Shown: in pieces, positions 62,483-64,000 of the stretch
Position numbering within the stretch: position 1 is the stretch's first letter
Layout of the letters: every line of letters starts with the position of its first letter
Assembly: GCF_018140925.1 (NCBI RefSeq)
Contig: NZ_CP073315.1
Coordinates: forward strand, 3,968,001-4,032,000
Reading direction: 5' to 3'
Length of the DNA: 64,000 nt
DNA from: Psychrobacillus sp. INOP01
GTDB lineage: Bacteria; Bacillota; Bacilli; Bacillales_A; Planococcaceae
Made by a program: the position numbers and the translations under genes
Notes under the pieces: generated by a model
The model's input: the letters and a program-made list of their open reading frames with translations, nothing else
The model's database searches: none
Told to the model about the DNA's origin: nothing

Positions 62483-63385
62483 TTATTGATACTGTCCAAG
62501 CAACGAGAAAAATTGAATGACAAAATCATGAAAAACCTTTTCTGAAGGGGAAAGATTCCGTGTAGCTGGGCTTATAATTCCAACAGTTCTTCGTATATTA
62601 GGTAATTCAATTGGGATTTTCTTCGTGAATCTTGGGGTAGAATCATAAAAAGTACTTTCGGGTAAAAGTGTAAGTCCTATCCCTGCAGCAACTAATCCTT
62701 TAATCGCATCCATATCTTCACCCTCCGAGGAAACTTTGGGCGTGAAACCAACAGAGTTGCATGCTTCGAATACCAACTTTTGCATAATGTAGCCTTCAGG
62801 GAAAAGGACAAAATCCTCATTTCGAAGATCGATGAGAGGAATCTTATCTCTTTTGGCAAAGGGATGGTTTGCATTCACTAGTATAGAGAAATTCTCCGTA
62901 AAAAGAATAGTGTTATTTAAACTACTCTCCTTAGGAGGTAGAGGACCTAAAAACGCCAAGTTAAGTTCTCGTTGTTTAACCGCTTCTATTAAATAATTGT
63001 AGGATCCCTGGCGCAAATGAAAAGCAACGTTTGGATGCTTTTTTTTAAACGCGGAAATCACTGTTGGTAATAAGTGACCGGCTAAACTTGTTGGAAAGCC
63101 AATTTTAATAGTTCCTTTTTCAGGGTCTAAATATTCATCAATTTGTTTCTTCGCAAAATCAATCGCTTGAATGGCGGAGACACTATGCTCCAAGAAAATC
63201 TTACCAATTGGTGTTAACTTTACATTTCTACCTACCCGCTCAAATAATTGAACCCCGAGTTCATCCTCCAAATTAGCTATTTGTCTACTAACTGCGGACT
63301 GTGCAACATGTAAATGGACCGCAGCCTCCGAAATATGCTCTCTTTCTGCGACTTCTATAAAGTATCTTAATTGGCGTAGTTCCAT
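62483..63385 (-). CDS. gltC: GltC, LysR-type activator of glutamate synthase genes
   Basis: 300 residues. LysR helix-turn-helix MELRQLRYFIEVAEREHISE with AVHLHVAQSAVSRQIANLED, then the periplasmic-binding-like effector domain. In B. subtilis GltC activates gltAB and is controlled by 2-oxoglutarate, glutamate and glutamate dehydrogenase. Divergent from gltA across a 121-bp region with GltC-like dyads, which settles the name. Confidence 0.9.
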   Translation of the reverse strand: MELRQLRYFIEVAEREHISEAAVHLHVAQSAVSRQIANLEDELGVQLFERVGRNVKLTPIGKIFLEHSVSAIQAIDFAKKQIDEYLDPEKGTIKIGFPTSLAGHLLPTVISAFKKKHPNVAFHLRQGSYNYLIEAVKQRELNLAFLGPLPPKESSLNNTILFTENFSILVNANHPFAKRDKIPLIDLRNEDFVLFPEGYIMQKLVFEACNSVGFTPKVSSEGEDMDAIKGLVAAGIGLTLLPESTFYDSTPRFTKKIPIELPNIRRTVGIISPATRNLSPSEKVFHDFVIQFFSLLGQYQ

Positions 63386-63401
63386 AGAATTCTCCTTATC
63401 T

Positions 63402-63466
63402 ATCTCAAAATTAGATGATTTATATCCAAATTATATATTGTTTATATTATTTTGAAAACATACAAT
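63402..63466 (+). promoter_or_regulatory. GltC boxes and gltA promoter
   Basis: Box I-like dyad ATCTC-AAAAT-TAGAT (63402-63416) matches ATCTC-N5-GAGAT with one change. A second dyad ATATC-CAAAT-TATAT (63422-63436) is spaced 20 bp, two helical turns, further on. Then TTGTTT (63438-63443), 17 bases, TACAAT (63461-63466). The arrangement equals the B. subtilis gltC-gltA control region. Confidence 0.75.
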
Positions 63467-63506
63467 ATTCCTAAGACACTTTTTCAGTTTAAAGGGAGGT
63501 ATAAAC

Positions 63507-64000
63507 ATGACATTTCACCAACTACCACAAGCACAAGGTATGTATGACCCGTCTTTTGAACATGACGCATGTGGGATAGGTTTATACGCACATATAAAAG
63601 GTAATGCAACACACGATATCGTAAAAAAAGGACTTGAGATGTTATGTCGTTTAGAGCATCGCGCCGGCAGAGGTGGCGATGGTAAAACAGGTGATGGAGC
63701 CGGTTTGATGGTTCAAATTCCTGACATATTCTTTCGTGTTGTATGCAACGAATGGGATTTACCCGAAAAAGGTAAATACGGAGTCGGTATGTTATTTTTC
63801 ACAAATGATTCGAATGAACGCAAACTAATTGAACAAAAAATAAATGATTTGATAGCTGCAGAAGGGCAAGTGCTTATAGGTTGGAGAACGGTGCCAATCG
63901 ATGCAAGTGGATTAAGTGATAAAGCAAAGGAAACTGCACCCTTCGTTCGTCAAGTTTTTATTCAATCAAATAACGAAATGGAATCATTAGCTTTTGAACG
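63507..64000 (+). CDS. gltA: Glutamate synthase large subunit (3' end outside the window)
   Basis: The first 164 codons are present. A short propeptide is followed by the catalytic cysteine C22 in EHDACGIGLYAHI, which becomes the N-terminal nucleophile of the glutaminase domain. LEHRAGRGGDGKTGDGAGL follows, a strong signature of the large subunit. GGAGG (63495-63499) is seven bases from the ATG. Produces glutamate from glutamine and 2-oxoglutarate with the small subunit expected downstream. Confidence 0.95.
   Translation, partial: MTFHQLPQAQGMYDPSFEHDACGIGLYAHIKGNATHDIVKKGLEMLCRLEHRAGRGGDGKTGDGAGLMVQIPDIFFRVVCNEWDLPEKGKYGVGMLFFTNDSNERKLIEQKINDLIAAEGQVLIGWRTVPIDASGLSDKAKETAPFVRQVFIQSNNEMESLAFE

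Overview
The window is AT-rich DNA from a low-GC Gram-positive, spore-former-type bacterium of the Bacillales. Gene order across its left half (birA, panBCD, dinG, ypmA, ypmB, asnS, dnaD, nth, ypoC, convergent ponA-recU, yppE, yprA/yprB, gpsB, rnpB, ypsC, ypvA, ypwA, ypbR) follows the Bacillus subtilis ypm-ypp-ypr-ypb region closely. Three things argue against Bacillus sensu stricto and for the Planococcaceae/Caryophanaceae side (Psychrobacillus, Lysinibacillus or Sporosarcina-like): several intergenic repeat families, a ba3-type oxidase, and the missing aspB before asnS. The genus is an inference.

Layout. 1-3.5 kb: end of birA and the pantothenate genes, with a 125-bp repeat between panC and panD. 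3.7-8.5 kb: accessory genes (a lipoprotein, a nucleoid-associated protein, an acidic protein of unknown function, and a ROK regulator plus MFS transporter behind a palindromic operator). 9.2-24.4 kb: conserved genes for DNA metabolism, cell wall and RNA processing, ending in RNase P RNA. 24.8-31.1 kb: a PAS-GGDEF-EAL protein overlapping rlmL, a second DinG/XPD-type helicase and an M32 carboxypeptidase. 31.5-34.5 kb (minus strand): ba3 cytochrome oxidase including a 40-residue subunit IIa, and a CheX-like protein. 34.6-40.6 kb: a 31-residue membrane protein, the two-headed dynamin DynA, a sulfurtransferase and an RlmN. 40.6-41.6 kb: a dense mosaic of repeats and hairpins. 41.6-50 kb: a YtzI-like protein, an EAL-CBS-GGDEF protein, a TrpXYZ-type ABC transporter, catalase with a PerR-like box, and threonine deaminase.

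50.2-54.8 kb is a sugar-acid operon (DeoR repressor, four-carbon acid sugar kinase, PdxA2-type dehydrogenase, GntP permease). It matches the D-threonate/D-erythronate pathway that ends in DHAP, and a palindrome overlaps its -10 box. 56.6-62.3 kb is the 5-oxoproline (pyroglutamate) cluster: kipR, divergent pxpBC and pxpA, an NRAMP-family transporter and a DUF1445 protein. The window ends with gltC divergent from the start of the glutamate synthase large subunit. Pyroglutamate breakdown therefore lies next to glutamate synthesis.

I found no phage, transposase, CRISPR array, tRNA, rRNA operon or recognisable defence system. The least explained content is non-coding. At least four modular repeat families occur here. 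In two of them the stem arms change together between copies, which points to selection on a folded form. Several unlisted small genes (56, 51, 49, 40 and 31 codons) are also described.
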